From: Gibbula magus
Taxonomy: Eukaryota; Mollusca; Gastropoda; Trochida; Trochidae
Assembly (NCBI GenBank): GCA_936450465.1
Contig: OW388289.1
Span: 67,826,420-67,890,419, forward strand
Direction: 5' to 3'
Length of the DNA stretch: 64,000 nt
Each line of letters starts with the position of its first letter. Position 1 is the first letter of the stretch. The notes under the pieces were generated by a model that saw only the letters and a program-made list of their open reading frames with translations, did not search any database and had not been told where the DNA came from. Of the stretch, positions 53,601 through 64,000 are shown piece by piece. The position numbers were made by a program, and so were the translations under genes.

Positions 53601-56220
53601 ATGGCGAGCTGTCAATGCAACAACACCTGTTCACGGTCTGGAAAACGTGGAGCCTGTCCTTGCAAGCAGAACAACCGGTATTGCAACTACTTTTGCAGAT
53701 GTGGTCATCTACTTCCATGCACGAACCTTGAAGATTCAACGATTGATGAGGACATTTGCTTTGGAGTAAGTATGAAATAATTCCGTAATAATGACGATTT
53801 TACCATCGACTGAATTTTCAATGATCTTTGAAACTGACCCAGAAATATGAGCTGATATATATAATAATTATTCCTTTATATAGGCAAAACATCAGTCAAA
53901 TTATTGTAATCAACATTATATAAGCTACATCAATTATACATGTAAAAATTGTTAGACTACTATGTTAATTACCAAAATAGTAATAACGATACAATTTCAG
54001 TTTAGAATTAATTTATTATACATATTTTTGAGAGAGTTACAATTATAATCATACAATGTAAATAAAATGTGTTGAAACTATGGCAATTAGTTCAACATAT
54101 GTGGTTTTTATCCATTACACAGTTCCATATGTGTCAACATTGATTTTTCATAGTGTGCTTATTTTCACCTTTCAATAATTCAAATAGGTAACAGGTAACA
54201 TGAATCATAATTTTAAATGATTTCAAGGTTAACTATAATTACCGCAAGTTGAATCCTTCAAAATGTTCATAAATAATTCATAATGTTCTTTGTTTTATTT
54301 TAGCCCATGAAACAACACAAGGACATTAATACACACAGAAAGGTGGGTAAATATATAAAGGATATCCAATAATTCTTGACAGATTCCATGTATAGAAAGT
54401 TTGTTTTCACTAGTTGGGTATCCACCAGTGAACATGTTAAACTTTTCTATCTCACGAGATGAGATATACTCGTGAGATATACATGGTATCTGTCAAGAAT
54501 TGAAAGGTTCTCTTTATTCTATAATGGAATCAATCAAACGCCGAACTTCATTTCATGTTGAGTTGTCGCTAAGAAGAACAGAATGCAGTCATACAAGAAT
54601 ACATCACTAATTCCAATACATGAACTCATCAACTCATCTTACAGTGGCTCTAAACGTTATTGCTAATGTAGCCGGAGGGTTGATTTCACTGCTAAAAGCA
54701 TCTCACCCTTAATATTTTAATACCACACTAAAATTCTTCACTCACTAGACTAGTTTGAGGATTTATGTAAATTAATTTATTTTTTAATAAAAGTCTGTAA
54801 GGGTCCGTCTGGAGAGTTGAAGAAACCTTTCATGATTATTGAAATTGTTGTACTAATGAAAATCAATATTTTCCAGAGGGTTCATCACTTAGATGTGCCA
54901 GAAGTGCCAACGAAAGTTCGAAAACAGATGACAAAACCCAGACCATCAAAGATACCCATCCTACAGTCAACTACAAGCTCCACCACCCTCATCCGTCAGA
55001 GTTTCAACCAAGTCTACATCTGTCAAATCCAAGCTCACGTCCGCCAAACCCAGACCCAAGCCCACTAAATCCAAGCCTGCATCAGTCATACCAACAGCTA
55101 CATCTACTTCTAACACACCAGCAGCCACATCTACCCGTTCACCTTCCACGTTATCAGCTGGACCTATGCCCCCTCCAAATCAAATCCCAACTGCTTTGGG
55201 ATTTTTAAAAATTAAGGTAAGAACTATTGTTTTGTTTCTTGAGTGAGTTATTGTTTAACGCCGCTTCGGTAGTATCACAAACATTAGCGGCGCTTTGTTT
55301 CTTTAATGAACTATTCTAGTGAATTAAAAACCCTACTTATAAACCCAACAACTGATGATTATATGGTGAGAACTAATAATTCTTCATCATTATCTAGATT
55401 AACAAAAACAAACACATGAATAAACTACTTTCCAAATAAGGAAGAGGATTATATGGATGACAACTTCTTTATTCATCTTATGCGATGTTTCGACACAGCT
55501 CCTTGTGTCATTGTCAAGCACAAGGAGCTGTGTCGAAACATCGCATTAGATGAATAAAGAAGTTGTCATCCATATAATCCTCTTCCTTATTGTATTCCCA
55601 ACTTCTAAAGTTACATCCAAATGCCAAGTAGTGTTTCCACTAGCACAATTGACATGTTTCTATATAAACAGGATATCATTTTGTGTTATATTTATTAAGT
55701 GCATTTTTCATTTCAGAAATACATAGATGACTTAGATGATACTACTCGACACGAGCTGCTTGCCAAGCTGATATGTCAAGATAAGGAAGTCTACAAAACA
55801 GTCATGGAAACATCCCACGAGCCTGGTGATCAACCCCCTGAGGAACCTTCACCTTCATCAGGGCCTAGTTGGTGTCGTTGCGGCAACTGTAGACCCATGC
55901 CTACAGACATTGAAAACAGGTGCTGCACTAAGAAGAAAGGCCAGTGTGTGACCAACACAGACAAGTTTAACCGTGTCGTGATGGACGAGGATGTTTTGGA
56001 CGCAGCGGGGGCCTACAGAAATGACCTGTATGCGTATGACCACCACAGGAACAATAGGATGTTCAGACATACAGCATACAGACAGTTCATCCTTATGAAG
56101 CATGGTGTGTTGCGTTCTGGTGAGAGGAAAGTTGTGCCATCATGTACTGTGTTGAAAATAAGAGAATGCTACCCTGCTGACAATGGACATTACACAGGAT
56201 TTCGTCCTGGTCGTCTGTAA
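53601..56220 (+). CDS. CXC cluster plus P2X7 ballast-like protein (frameshifted)
   Basis: Four exons: 53601-53765, 54304-54342, 54877-55216 and 55717-56220, all bounded by GT-AG and all phase 0, except that exon 3 is 340 nt and so not a multiple of three. The start ATG at 53601 has A at -3 and G at +4. Residues 3-40 form a nine-cysteine cluster with spacing C-x-C-x3-C-x8-C-x-C-x6-C-x3-C-x-C-x5-C, like tesmin/MSL2-type CXC zinc clusters that bind DNA. A Lys/Pro/Ser/Thr-rich linker follows. Exon 4 carries the P2X7 intracellular ballast pattern: WCRCGNC, RCC, GQC, RHTAYRQF, VPSC, IRECYP and GHYTGFRPG. No channel region or membrane segment is present, so it is not a receptor; I infer a nuclear, zinc- and DNA-binding protein. 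The frame shift lies near 54970-55000. It converges on the transposase gene, 821 bp away. Confidence 0.78.
54372..54500. mobile_element. Foldback element in intron 2
   Basis: The arms at 54372-54394 and 54478-54500 are complementary over 23 bases with one mismatch (ATTCTTGACAG to CATGTATA). An inner hairpin, ATCTCACGAG/CTCGTGAGAT, sits at 54449-54478. It is non-coding and lies in the second intron of the CXC/P2X7-like gene. Confidence 0.7.
55434..55591. mobile_element. Long palindromic foldback in intron 3
   Basis: Arms of about 73 bp match with one visible mismatch (cttatg versus ctaatg) around an 11-12-base loop near 55510. The outer ends read AATAAGGAAGAGG. Near-perfect arms suggest a young foldback MITE or an inverted duplication of one. 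It lies in the intron before the ballast exon. Confidence 0.85.
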
Positions 56221-56566
56221 TGGTTCATTGTGAAAAAGAACAAAGAAAACTTTACATTGTTAAACTGTTTATTGTACTGAGTTATTTGTGTAGTAATTTT
56301 GAGTGAACTGAATGATCACCAATATATAAACAGAAACAGCAAAATCTCATGTGACTCTTTTTTTACTCAGATTTACTTCTGTATGGTTTGAACATATACT
56401 GGCTGTATGGTTTGAATATAAATTATTTTTTTATTTGAAATAGATAAAAAAAAATTGCTTGTACATATTATATATACATCAATCTTAACATTATGATGAC
56501 AAATTGTGAATGTAAGAACATTATTCTTTTTGTACATACTTGAAATTGAATTAATGTGTTGACTAT

Positions 56567-56572
56567 AATAAA
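56567..56572 (+). terminator. Polyadenylation signal (AATAAA)
   Basis: A perfect AATAAA lies about 350 bp after the stop codon of the CXC/P2X7-like gene. It is the first clear hexamer downstream. In AT-rich DNA this could be chance. Confidence 0.4.
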
Positions 56573-57041
56573 TACCGATAGGTGAAATAACACCTTGATA
56601 TGTACATGAATGACATCTGATAATTTAAAACCATTACAAGCATTACTCCTGTTGACAGATCAGGATGCATATACCTGATTAGAAATAACATCAAGATGTG
56701 ATGCCTGTACATACACACGAATAACAGACTAAATACATTAACTCATGCTGAGTGTTGACAAATCCAGATGTGTACATGTTTTTTACTTGAAGTATCATAC
56801 GTACATAGTAACCATTTAAAAAAGCACAAATATTGTCATAACAGTTATTAGTAATTTACTGTATAGCAATAATATTTTATGAATTATTCTTGTTGACAGT
56901 GGCTGGATACATGATGTACATAACATTGTCTACTTAGGTACATCAATAAATAATTTTGAAGATTATTTCTATCTCTTTTCCATTCATATCAGTTTTTGAG
57001 CTGACACATCTGATACTAAAATCTTGATTTTTGTTTCGCTA

Positions 57042-60000
57042 TCAGTTCAGACTTGGGAGGACAGGCAACTTGGCGATAGTCCTGGAGATTCTCCTTGGGT
57101 CGTCTTCCCTTGGTTCGGCACGTCTGTTGGTTGGGAGATGGTCCTTTGCTTTCTCTTCGAACACCATGCACTGTATGTCGAACTTGTAGTCGTAACCCTT
57201 GTTGATTTTGACCGGAGCGACACTCCAAGTCTTTGATCTCTTGTTGAACCTTGGTTTTTGTCTGAAGACAAAACAACATATTAGAAATGACAATTGCAGC
57301 ATTTTGTAATCATGATGAAAATATTTTGCTCAGCATATTGTATTTTAACCAGAAAAACACACATAAAAAACATCATGAAAAACTAGATTTAAAACTCTGC
57401 TTACCTCGCTTCTCCATTCTGGTCAAGATGATCTGGCCTGTTCACATGGTGGTTGTAGTCAATAGCCGCCAACAGATTACGAGCACGGTAGCCAGGAAAC
57501 CTGAAGTAAAGAAGGTCATAATGAATAATTATATAATAATAAGATATTAAGGTGAGGTGATCTGGGGTTTAACACCACTTTCAAGCGTAATTCACTTATA
57601 TCGCGGATGCTAGTATTATTACATGGAGAAAGCTTGTAACAGCATTGTGACTATGCATTGCAGTGAAACCTGGGAGCATCGGCTGGAACTAGCGAACAAT
57701 GGGTGATACTGCACAGAAATTCAGTGTAACATTGTACCCAAACCTTACTAAATGGTTGTCTCTGCTGCAGACAAAGTTGCTGTGCCCCTGGCGGGATTAG
57801 AACCCCGGACCACTTGATCCGAAAGCCGATCGCGCTAACCACTGCGTTTGTCTCCCCCCCCCCCCCCCCCCCCCTAAATAAATAAAATATTGAAAGAAAG
57901 CCTTAATATTTGTTTTGTCCTGCAAGTAAAAGTCTGTGTTAACTTACTGGTAGGATTGTCTCTTGGAGCAGTACATCAGCAGATGATTGTGGAAAGTCTC
58001 CAGGATACCGGTGTGCCTAAAACAAAGAAATATTACTGTCAAAACAAAAGTATATAATAAAACATGCTAGAGACTTTTTTTTCATTTCTATATACTTAAG
58101 TGTCATTTGTGTTTTTAGTATTACATATGTTGACTCCACCTAATGAATAGAATCTTGTATATATATATGAATACAATAACATCTTGATATAAAGGATATG
58201 TTAAAAATAGAGCCATGGGCTCTGTAGCTCATCAAGATTTCATTGATTATTATCTAAGGTTGACTATCTAAGTTATATCAAGTAATACATTGTTATCAAG
58301 AAAAAGATAGGTTTTTTAGACCATGACTCCTGTGACCCAACTTTGGAGTCACAGGGTCACCAATCCTACAATTACAATTTCACCTTTCTACAGCTTTACG
58401 TACTTAAGATAAAGATGAAAATATTTGGGTCATGACCAGTGACCTAGATTGGGGTCAATGGGGTCACAAAATCTACAATTTTGAATCCCCATTGGACAAG
58501 GAGTCTGCACAGAACTTTTCAGCTCTCTAGACTTTTTGGAACTGGAGAAGAAGATAAAAATAGGTTTTTAAGGATGTGACCCCTGTGACCCCATTTGGGG
58601 TCATGGGGTCACGGAATCTACAAGTTAGTATCCCCATTGGCCAAGGAGTCTGTACACAACTTTTCAGCTCTCTAGACCTTTTGGAACTGGAAAAGAAGAT
58701 GAAAATAGGTTTTTAAGGATGTGACCCCAGTGACCCCATTTAGGGTCATGGGGTCACGAAATCTACAATTTAGAATCCCCATTGGCCAAGGAGTCTGCAC
58801 ACAACTTTTCAGCTCTCTTGACCTTTTGGAACTGGAGAAGAAGATGAAAATAGGTTTTTAAGGATGTGACCCCAGTGACCCCATTTAGGGTCATGGGGTC
58901 ACAAAATCTACAATTTAGAATCCCCGTGGCCAAGAGTCTGCACACAACTATTCAACTCTCTTGACTTTTTGGAACTGGAGAAGAAGATGAAAAAAGGTTT
59001 TTAAGGATATGACCCCTGTGACCCCATTTGGGGTCAAGGGGTCACAAAATCTACAATTTTGAATCCCCATTGGACAAGGAGTCTGCACACAACTTTTCAG
59101 CTCTCTAGACTTTTTGGAACTGGAGAAGAAGATAAAAATAGGTTTTTAAGGATGTGACCCCTGTGACCCCATTTGGGGTCATGGGGTCACGGAATCTACA
59201 AGTTAGTATCCCCATTGGCCAAGGAGTCTGTACACAACTTTTCAGCTCTCTAGACCTTTTGGAACTGGAAAAGAAGATGAAAATAGGTTTTTAAGGATGT
59301 GACCCCAGTGACCCCATTTAGGGTCATGGGGTCACGAAATCTACAATTTAGAATCCCCATTGGCCAAGGAGTCTGCACACAACTTTTCAGCTCTCTAGAC
59401 CTTTTTGAACTGGAGAAGAAGATGAAAATAGGTTTTTAAGGATGTGACCCCAGTGACCCCATTTAGGGTCATGGGGTCACAAAATCTACAATTTAGAATC
59501 CCCATTGACCAAGAGTCTGCACACAACTATTCAACTCTCTTGACTTTTTGGAACTGGAGAAGAAGATGAAAAAAGGTTTTTAAGGTTATGACCCCTGTGA
59601 CCCCATTTGGGGTCAAGGGGTCATGAAATCTACAATTTAGAATCCCCATTGGCCAAGGAGTCTGCACACAACTTTTCAAGTCTCTTGACTTTTTGGAACT
59701 GGAGAAGAAGATGAAAAAAGGTTTTTAAGGATGTGACCCCTGTGACCCCATTTGGGGTCAAGGGGTCACGAAATCTACAATTTAGAATCCCCATTGGCCA
59801 AGGAGTCTGCACACAACTTTTCAGCTCTCTAGACCTTTTGGAACCGGAGAAGAAGATGAAAATAGGTTTTTAAGGATGTGACCCCTGTGACTCCATTTGG
59901 GGTCATGGGGTCACGAAGTTGTACAATTTAGTATCCCCATTGGCCAAGGAGTCTGCACACAACTTTTCAGCTCTCTAGACCTTTTTGAACTGGAGAAGAA

Positions 60001-63000
60001 GATGAAAATAGGTTTTTAAGGATGTGACCCCTGTGACCCCATTTGGGGTCATGGGGTCACAGAATGTACAATTTAGTATCCCCATTGGCCAAGGAGTCTG
60101 TACACAACTTTTCAACTCTCTAGACCTTTTGGAACTGGAGAAGAAGATGTAAATAGGTTTTTAAGGCTGTGACCCCGGTAACCCCATTTGGGGTCATGGG
60201 GTCACGAAATCTACAATTTAGAATCCCCATTGGCCAAGGAGTCTGTACACAACTTTTCAGCTCTCTTGACCTTTTGGAACTGGAGAAGAAGATGAAAATA
60301 GGTTTTTAAGGATGTGACCCCTGTGACCCCATTTGGGGTCATGAGGTCACGAAATCTACAATTTAGTTTCCCCATTGGCCAAGGAGTCTGTACACAACTT
60401 TTCAGCTCTCTAGACCTTTTGGAACTGCAGAAGAAGATGAAAATAGGTTTTTAAGGATGTGACCCCTGTGACCCCATTTGGGGTCATGGGGTCACGAAAT
60501 GTACAATTTAGAATCCCCATTGGCCAAGGAGTCTGTACACAACTTTTCAGCTCTCTAGACCTTTTTGAACTGGAGAAGAAGATGAAAATAGGTTTTTAAG
60601 GATGTGACCCCGGTAACCCCATTTGGGGTCATGGGGTCACAAAATCTACAATTTAGAATCCCCATTGGCCAAGGAGTCTGTACACAACTTTTCAGCTCTC
60701 TTGACCTTTTGGAACTGGAGAAGAAGATGAAAATAGGTTTTTAAGGATGTGACCCCTGTGACCCCATTTGGGGTCACGGGGTCACGAAATCTACAATTTA
60801 GAATCCCCATTGGCCAAGGAGTCTGCACATAAAATTTTAGCTCTGTGGAGTCATTGGTTCTGGAGAAGAAGTCGAAAATGTGCAAAGTTTACGGACGGAT
60901 GGACGGACGGATGGACGGACGGATGGACGGACGGACGGACGCCGGACACCATGCCATGCCATAAGCCCATCGGGCCTTTCAGGCCTGATGAGCTAAAAAT
61001 GGAAAACAATCAATTACCGAAACTTGGTGAAGTGAGTCATGCTTCCAATGAGCCTGCGGTCCATTACCACACTGCGGAGGATTTCCATCGCCTCGCTATC
61101 GCTTTCAAACCACGGTTTCTTGTCATCATCTGCGTTGAGGGGTGCATGAGCACAGCAACCTGTGGTCATCTCACTCACTGTCCACTCATGCTTGTTGCAG
61201 ACATGCTGAAGGATTCTCATCCAAGTTTCCTGTGAAAAGCAAATGTAGATTCCTGTTGATTTGCATCTTCTGTTAATTTAACAGAATAATTTCACAGAAT
61301 TTCAATATAACACATAAACTGACACATATTCTGTGTAATAGATCAGTGGAGGACAGAATGGAAAATGATTCAAATTTGAACTACCTGACCAGATTCAAGT
61401 ATGAAACATCACTATCTCCATTATATATTATTTACACAATTCATTTAATTTTATTTTAGTAAATGTTGAACAAATAATATGTTCAAGACACCTATAGTTA
61501 CCTTCAATAGATCTTCATTGGTCTCGCACATCTTGGAGCAGTACCAAAAATGGTTCCTAATGGAAGGGGCCCAAGTTCGCAGCAATGCCGTCTTCTTGGT
61601 ATTCCCAAGCTGAAAGATTCATGGATTGTGAACACTATGCTACAAATTTATAAAGCATAACAGCTACATTAATAATAGTCAACATTGATGTTATATTACT
61701 GCCGGTGCGTCCATTATTATCATAATAAATATTATTTACAAGTTGTAAAATTCTAATTAAGTTTTTCTGATTACTTGACATCACACAAACATAAAAGCAG
61801 ACTTTTCAAATCTCCAAATTAGAATTCAGCACAACTCACCGTTGTCATTTTCTTCTCCAAGTTTTTGGCAGCATGCCAAACATCCCATTGGTGGTTTATA
61901 TTAGGATACTTGGTTCCTGCAAATGAAAAGAAACAATATATTTTCCATGTTTATATTGAGTGTCGCAATGTCAACTATCAAGACCCAAAGAGTAATTGTC
62001 AACTATTAGTTGTAAACTCTATTATGAATCATTTCATTATCCTTTACATGTCATGGAATCAATAAAACAAATTTGACAAAAGTAAAGTTAGTAAACTATA
62101 ACCAACTTATTTTGATAATTTATTACCTGAAAATGTTTACCAGGGCTCTCTTACTGATAAGATAGTAGTAGGCCAATTTTAGAGTATTGTACATTAGACT
62201 ATCTTAGCACGCAGAGAGTTTGGAAAATCTTATCCCCCATTAATAATTGACATGTACAATATGATATTCTGTACACTTACGCATAGTCAAGGCAATGGAA
62301 GAACTTTGGTCTGTGACGACCTCTGCAACAGACACAATCTTGGTGATGTGATCCATGCATCGAAGGAACCCAATTTTCTCCATCGCAACACTGTTTGGGG
62401 CTTCTCGCAGGTCGACAATCTCAAGGCTTACAATCTGGCGGGTGTGAGAGTCCATCATTGTGTAGGTACAGTACTGAGCAGTGTGACCTGGGGAATCATT
62501 CCGTCCATCTCCAGCAAGGACGATTGGTTCTTCACTTTTTTTCAGTTTTGTTAGGATATCGAGCTGCATTGATGCCCAGTACGACTCTATTGCAGGAAGT
62601 GTGTAGAATCTCTGGACATTGTAGAAGAAGGAATTGCTGACACAGCCCAAATTCATGTACGAGAACAGCATGGATACTTTGGAGAAACAGTTACCAGTAA
62701 GCAGAATGTTCGCAGCTAACTGCAGGTTGCCTGTGAACATAGATGAACTCCCAATTTGGGGTTGGGATGACCAGCGTCCTGAATGTCCACTGTTGCACTT
62801 CCAAGTCACAACAAGTGCAGTGCCACTCATGGTGTAAGAGAAGACCAAGCTTCCCTTACATTTGTCACAAATATGTCCAATGGAATTCTTCACTAGAAGC
62901 ACTACTTGGTCCACAAAGGCGATGCACTTCTTAGCTGATACTGGACCCATGAACTTATCACCATCCTCCAAATCTGGGCATGCATCGTCATCCATGTCAG

Positions 63001-63685
63001 GCAGGGACATGTTGAGGAACTCATCGTCACTGCTGAGGGCATCTATGCTCTCTCCTAGGGTGGCACTGTAATAAATAAAAACTGTATTTAGACGGTTGCT
63101 TATACATTCACTGAGTGCATTATTGTCGTTAAGAATTGCTAAAAGAAATAGAGAAATTAGGCCAGGACTGAAATGAAATAATACACAAAAGCATTTGGAT
63201 AATCCAATAAAGGTCTGTCTGATATATTTTTTTGGAATTACCAAAAGAGATAACTTTATTTTTGAAAATTGAAAACATCTTATCTATCAAATGATTACTT
63301 ATGTTATAACAAACAAATATTTATTCAATTGAAATCTTACCCGGTTTTGTTGACTGTCTCGTCTAAAGTGTCGGGGTTTGATGACAAGTCATCTGGCTCA
63401 TCTCTGCAATGGCTGTGAAAAAGTATAATGGTTTGATAGTAAATAAAAATTGTATGACCTGTAGTGTCTGGTGGTGTAGATATGAAAAACTGTATGTATT
63501 CTCTACCAGCAAAATGCATATTGAATAGTTGTTTTTACTAAGTAGTTTTGATGTCTGTAGGTTGCATCACTGACTGTAACATTTTTACAATATAGTGCAA
63601 ACATACCTATTGTAACATTCCTCAGCATTTTCAAGGGTTTCTTGACTGGTTGGAGAGCTCATCAATGATGATATCATGGATAGAT
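57042..63685 (-). CDS. Kolobok-type DDE transposase, 3' nine exons
   Basis: Minus-strand exons, in transcription order: 63685-63607, 63412-63341, 63065-62281, 61916-61840, 61609-61502, 61229-61018, 58016-57948, 57500-57405 and 57261-57042 (stop). All eight introns are GT-AG and every junction keeps the frame, giving about 572 residues; the N-terminus lies beyond the window. In order: an acidic Ser-rich segment, a zinc knuckle (CDKC, then WKCNSGHSGRW), GDGRNDSPGH (Asp at 62507-62509), VVTDQSS (Asp at 62309-62311), HQWDVWHAAKNLEKKM, RNHFWYC, then HTGILETFHNHLL (Glu at 57998-58000) and ARNLLAAIDYN. These blocks match my knowledge of Kolobok transposases (TTAA elements); choosing these three residues as the DDE triad is inference. 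With no stops or broken sites it may be an active element or a domesticated gene. Confidence 0.82.
57640..57874 (-). mobile_element. tRNA-derived SINE in a transposase intron
   Basis: On the minus strand an A-box (TGGTTAGCGCG, 57841-57831) is followed by a B-box-like GGTTCTAATCC (57805-57795) and a tRNA-like CCGCCAGGGGCA, then a body to about 57640. A run of about 21 C on + (57854-57874) lies at its 5' side. Box spacing is tRNA-like. The intron between the seventh and eighth transposase exons seen here contains it. Confidence 0.55.
58310..60890 (+). repeat. 145-bp tandem cores, about 17 units
   Basis: Units share 'gtgacccctgtgaccccattt', 'ggggtcatggggtcac', 'aatctacaattt', 'tccccattggccaaggagtc', 'cttttcagctctctagacc' and 'ggaactggagaagaagatg'. 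Period is about 145 bp; the first units are the most diverged. A four-unit higher-order repeat is visible: the block from about 58455 recurs about 577 bp later from about 59032 with the same private variants. The whole array lies inside one transposase intron and is the core of the element that ends near 61000. Confidence 0.92.
60891..61000 (+). mobile_element. Tetranucleotide tract and 3' end of pearl/HINE-like element
   Basis: A GGAC/GGAT tract (60891-60942) is followed by 'gccggacaccatgccatgcc' and 'aggcctgatgagctaaaaa'. Cores, an ACGG-type tract and then a short conserved terminus is the layout described for bivalve pearl elements. The terminal motif recurs at about 30993-31012. The end lies only about 17 bp from the splice donor of the transposase exon 61229-61018. 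Confidence 0.7.
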
Positions 63686-64000
63686 CTGAAAATAAAGACA
63701 CCTTAGGAATCATTCATGATAATTTGTTTAGAAAGGTATTTCATAACGATAAGTTCTTTCAATATTACATACTCCTAAATATTAATATATTTCTTTAGAC
63801 TGGTTTGTGCATCTTACAGAAAACAAACTTTGAAAAATCATTAAGGTGGTTTTAAATTCAATGATATATATAAAAATTAGCCATTGTATCATGATATATT
63901 GTCAGATACTAGTATAGTATCACGATACCTGACTTAGAGATTATTAACAGAGTAAGTGTAGCAACAGCGAGGGTTATACACAGATTTGCACAAGTTTCGT
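63686..64000. other. No exon seen at the right edge
   Basis: The sequence upstream (minus strand) of the first visible transposase exon. That exon starts at a good acceptor (tttattttcag), so at least one more 5' exon is expected beyond 64000. Confidence 0.5.

Noticed and set aside
53440..53769. 109-codon frame over the first CXC exon
   Set aside because: It is in another frame and lacks the cysteine spacing; the frame from 53601 has the CXC pattern, a good start context and a donor that joins in phase.
57016..57279. Alternative minus-strand frames over the last transposase exon
   Set aside because: Only the frame ending at 57042 joins the upstream exon in phase across a GT-AG intron.
57795..57841. 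Functional tRNA gene
   Set aside because: A- and B-box-like motifs are present, but no convincing anticodon and acceptor stems could be drawn, and a longer SINE-like body follows.
58310..60890. CRISPR-like array of regular repeats
   Set aside because: The whole 145-bp unit is repeated without unique spacers, in a eukaryotic intron, and is followed by a transposon-like terminus; the same holds for the 39-bp array at 11.3 kb.

Overview
The window looks like nuclear DNA of an invertebrate animal, most likely a bivalve or related mollusc. It is AT-rich, its few genes are interrupted by GT-AG introns, and most of it is non-coding and full of small mobile elements. These include tandem-core elements with tetranucleotide tracts of the kind called pearl/HINE in bivalves, foldback MITEs, a TTAA-flanked MITE, LINE fragments and tRNA-related SINE-like sequence. 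The species assignment is inference; no marker gene was available to test it.

Three multi-exon genes can be supported. (1) A tandem-C2, synaptotagmin-like gene on + (coding exons at 16477-17883, 20400-20514 and 21657-21991; 618 codons in phase), with a dead LINE and a patchwork duplication inside its first coding intron. (2) A small + strand gene (53601-56220, four exons) joining an N-terminal CXC-type cysteine cluster to a C-terminal domain like the intracellular 'ballast' of the P2X7 receptor; its third exon carries an apparent frameshift. (3) A convergent - strand gene (63685-57042 and continuing beyond the right edge) encoding a Kolobok-type DDE transposase in at least nine exons, all with consistent phases and canonical splice sites.

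Layout: 1-11 kb is mostly unassigned, with weak tandem repeats, a possible decayed coding stretch near 5.2-5.9 kb and two core-repeat elements at 6.4-7.3 kb. A 39-bp minisatellite fills 11.26-12.40 kb. The synaptotagmin-like gene spans 16.4-22.0 kb. From 22 to 53 kb there is no convincing gene. That stretch holds pearl-like elements (about 22.5, 30.8 and 31.6 kb), two loci of clustered short hairpins (32.65 and 44.4 kb), a LINE remnant (35.8 kb), long GA, TC and TA tracts, a four-copy array with GA tails (41.5-43.0 kb), and recurrent pairs of TGACGTCA octamers, three of them followed by foldbacks. From 53.3 kb to the end lies the convergent CXC/P2X7-like plus transposase pair. A 145-bp tandem-core element fills the 3-kb transposase intron between 58.0 and 61.0 kb.

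The most interesting unit is the convergent pair at 53.6-63.7 kb. It could be a large two-gene DNA transposon, in which the cysteine-cluster/P2X7-like protein serves the transposase, or a domesticated pair. The right end lies outside the window, so this stays a hypothesis.
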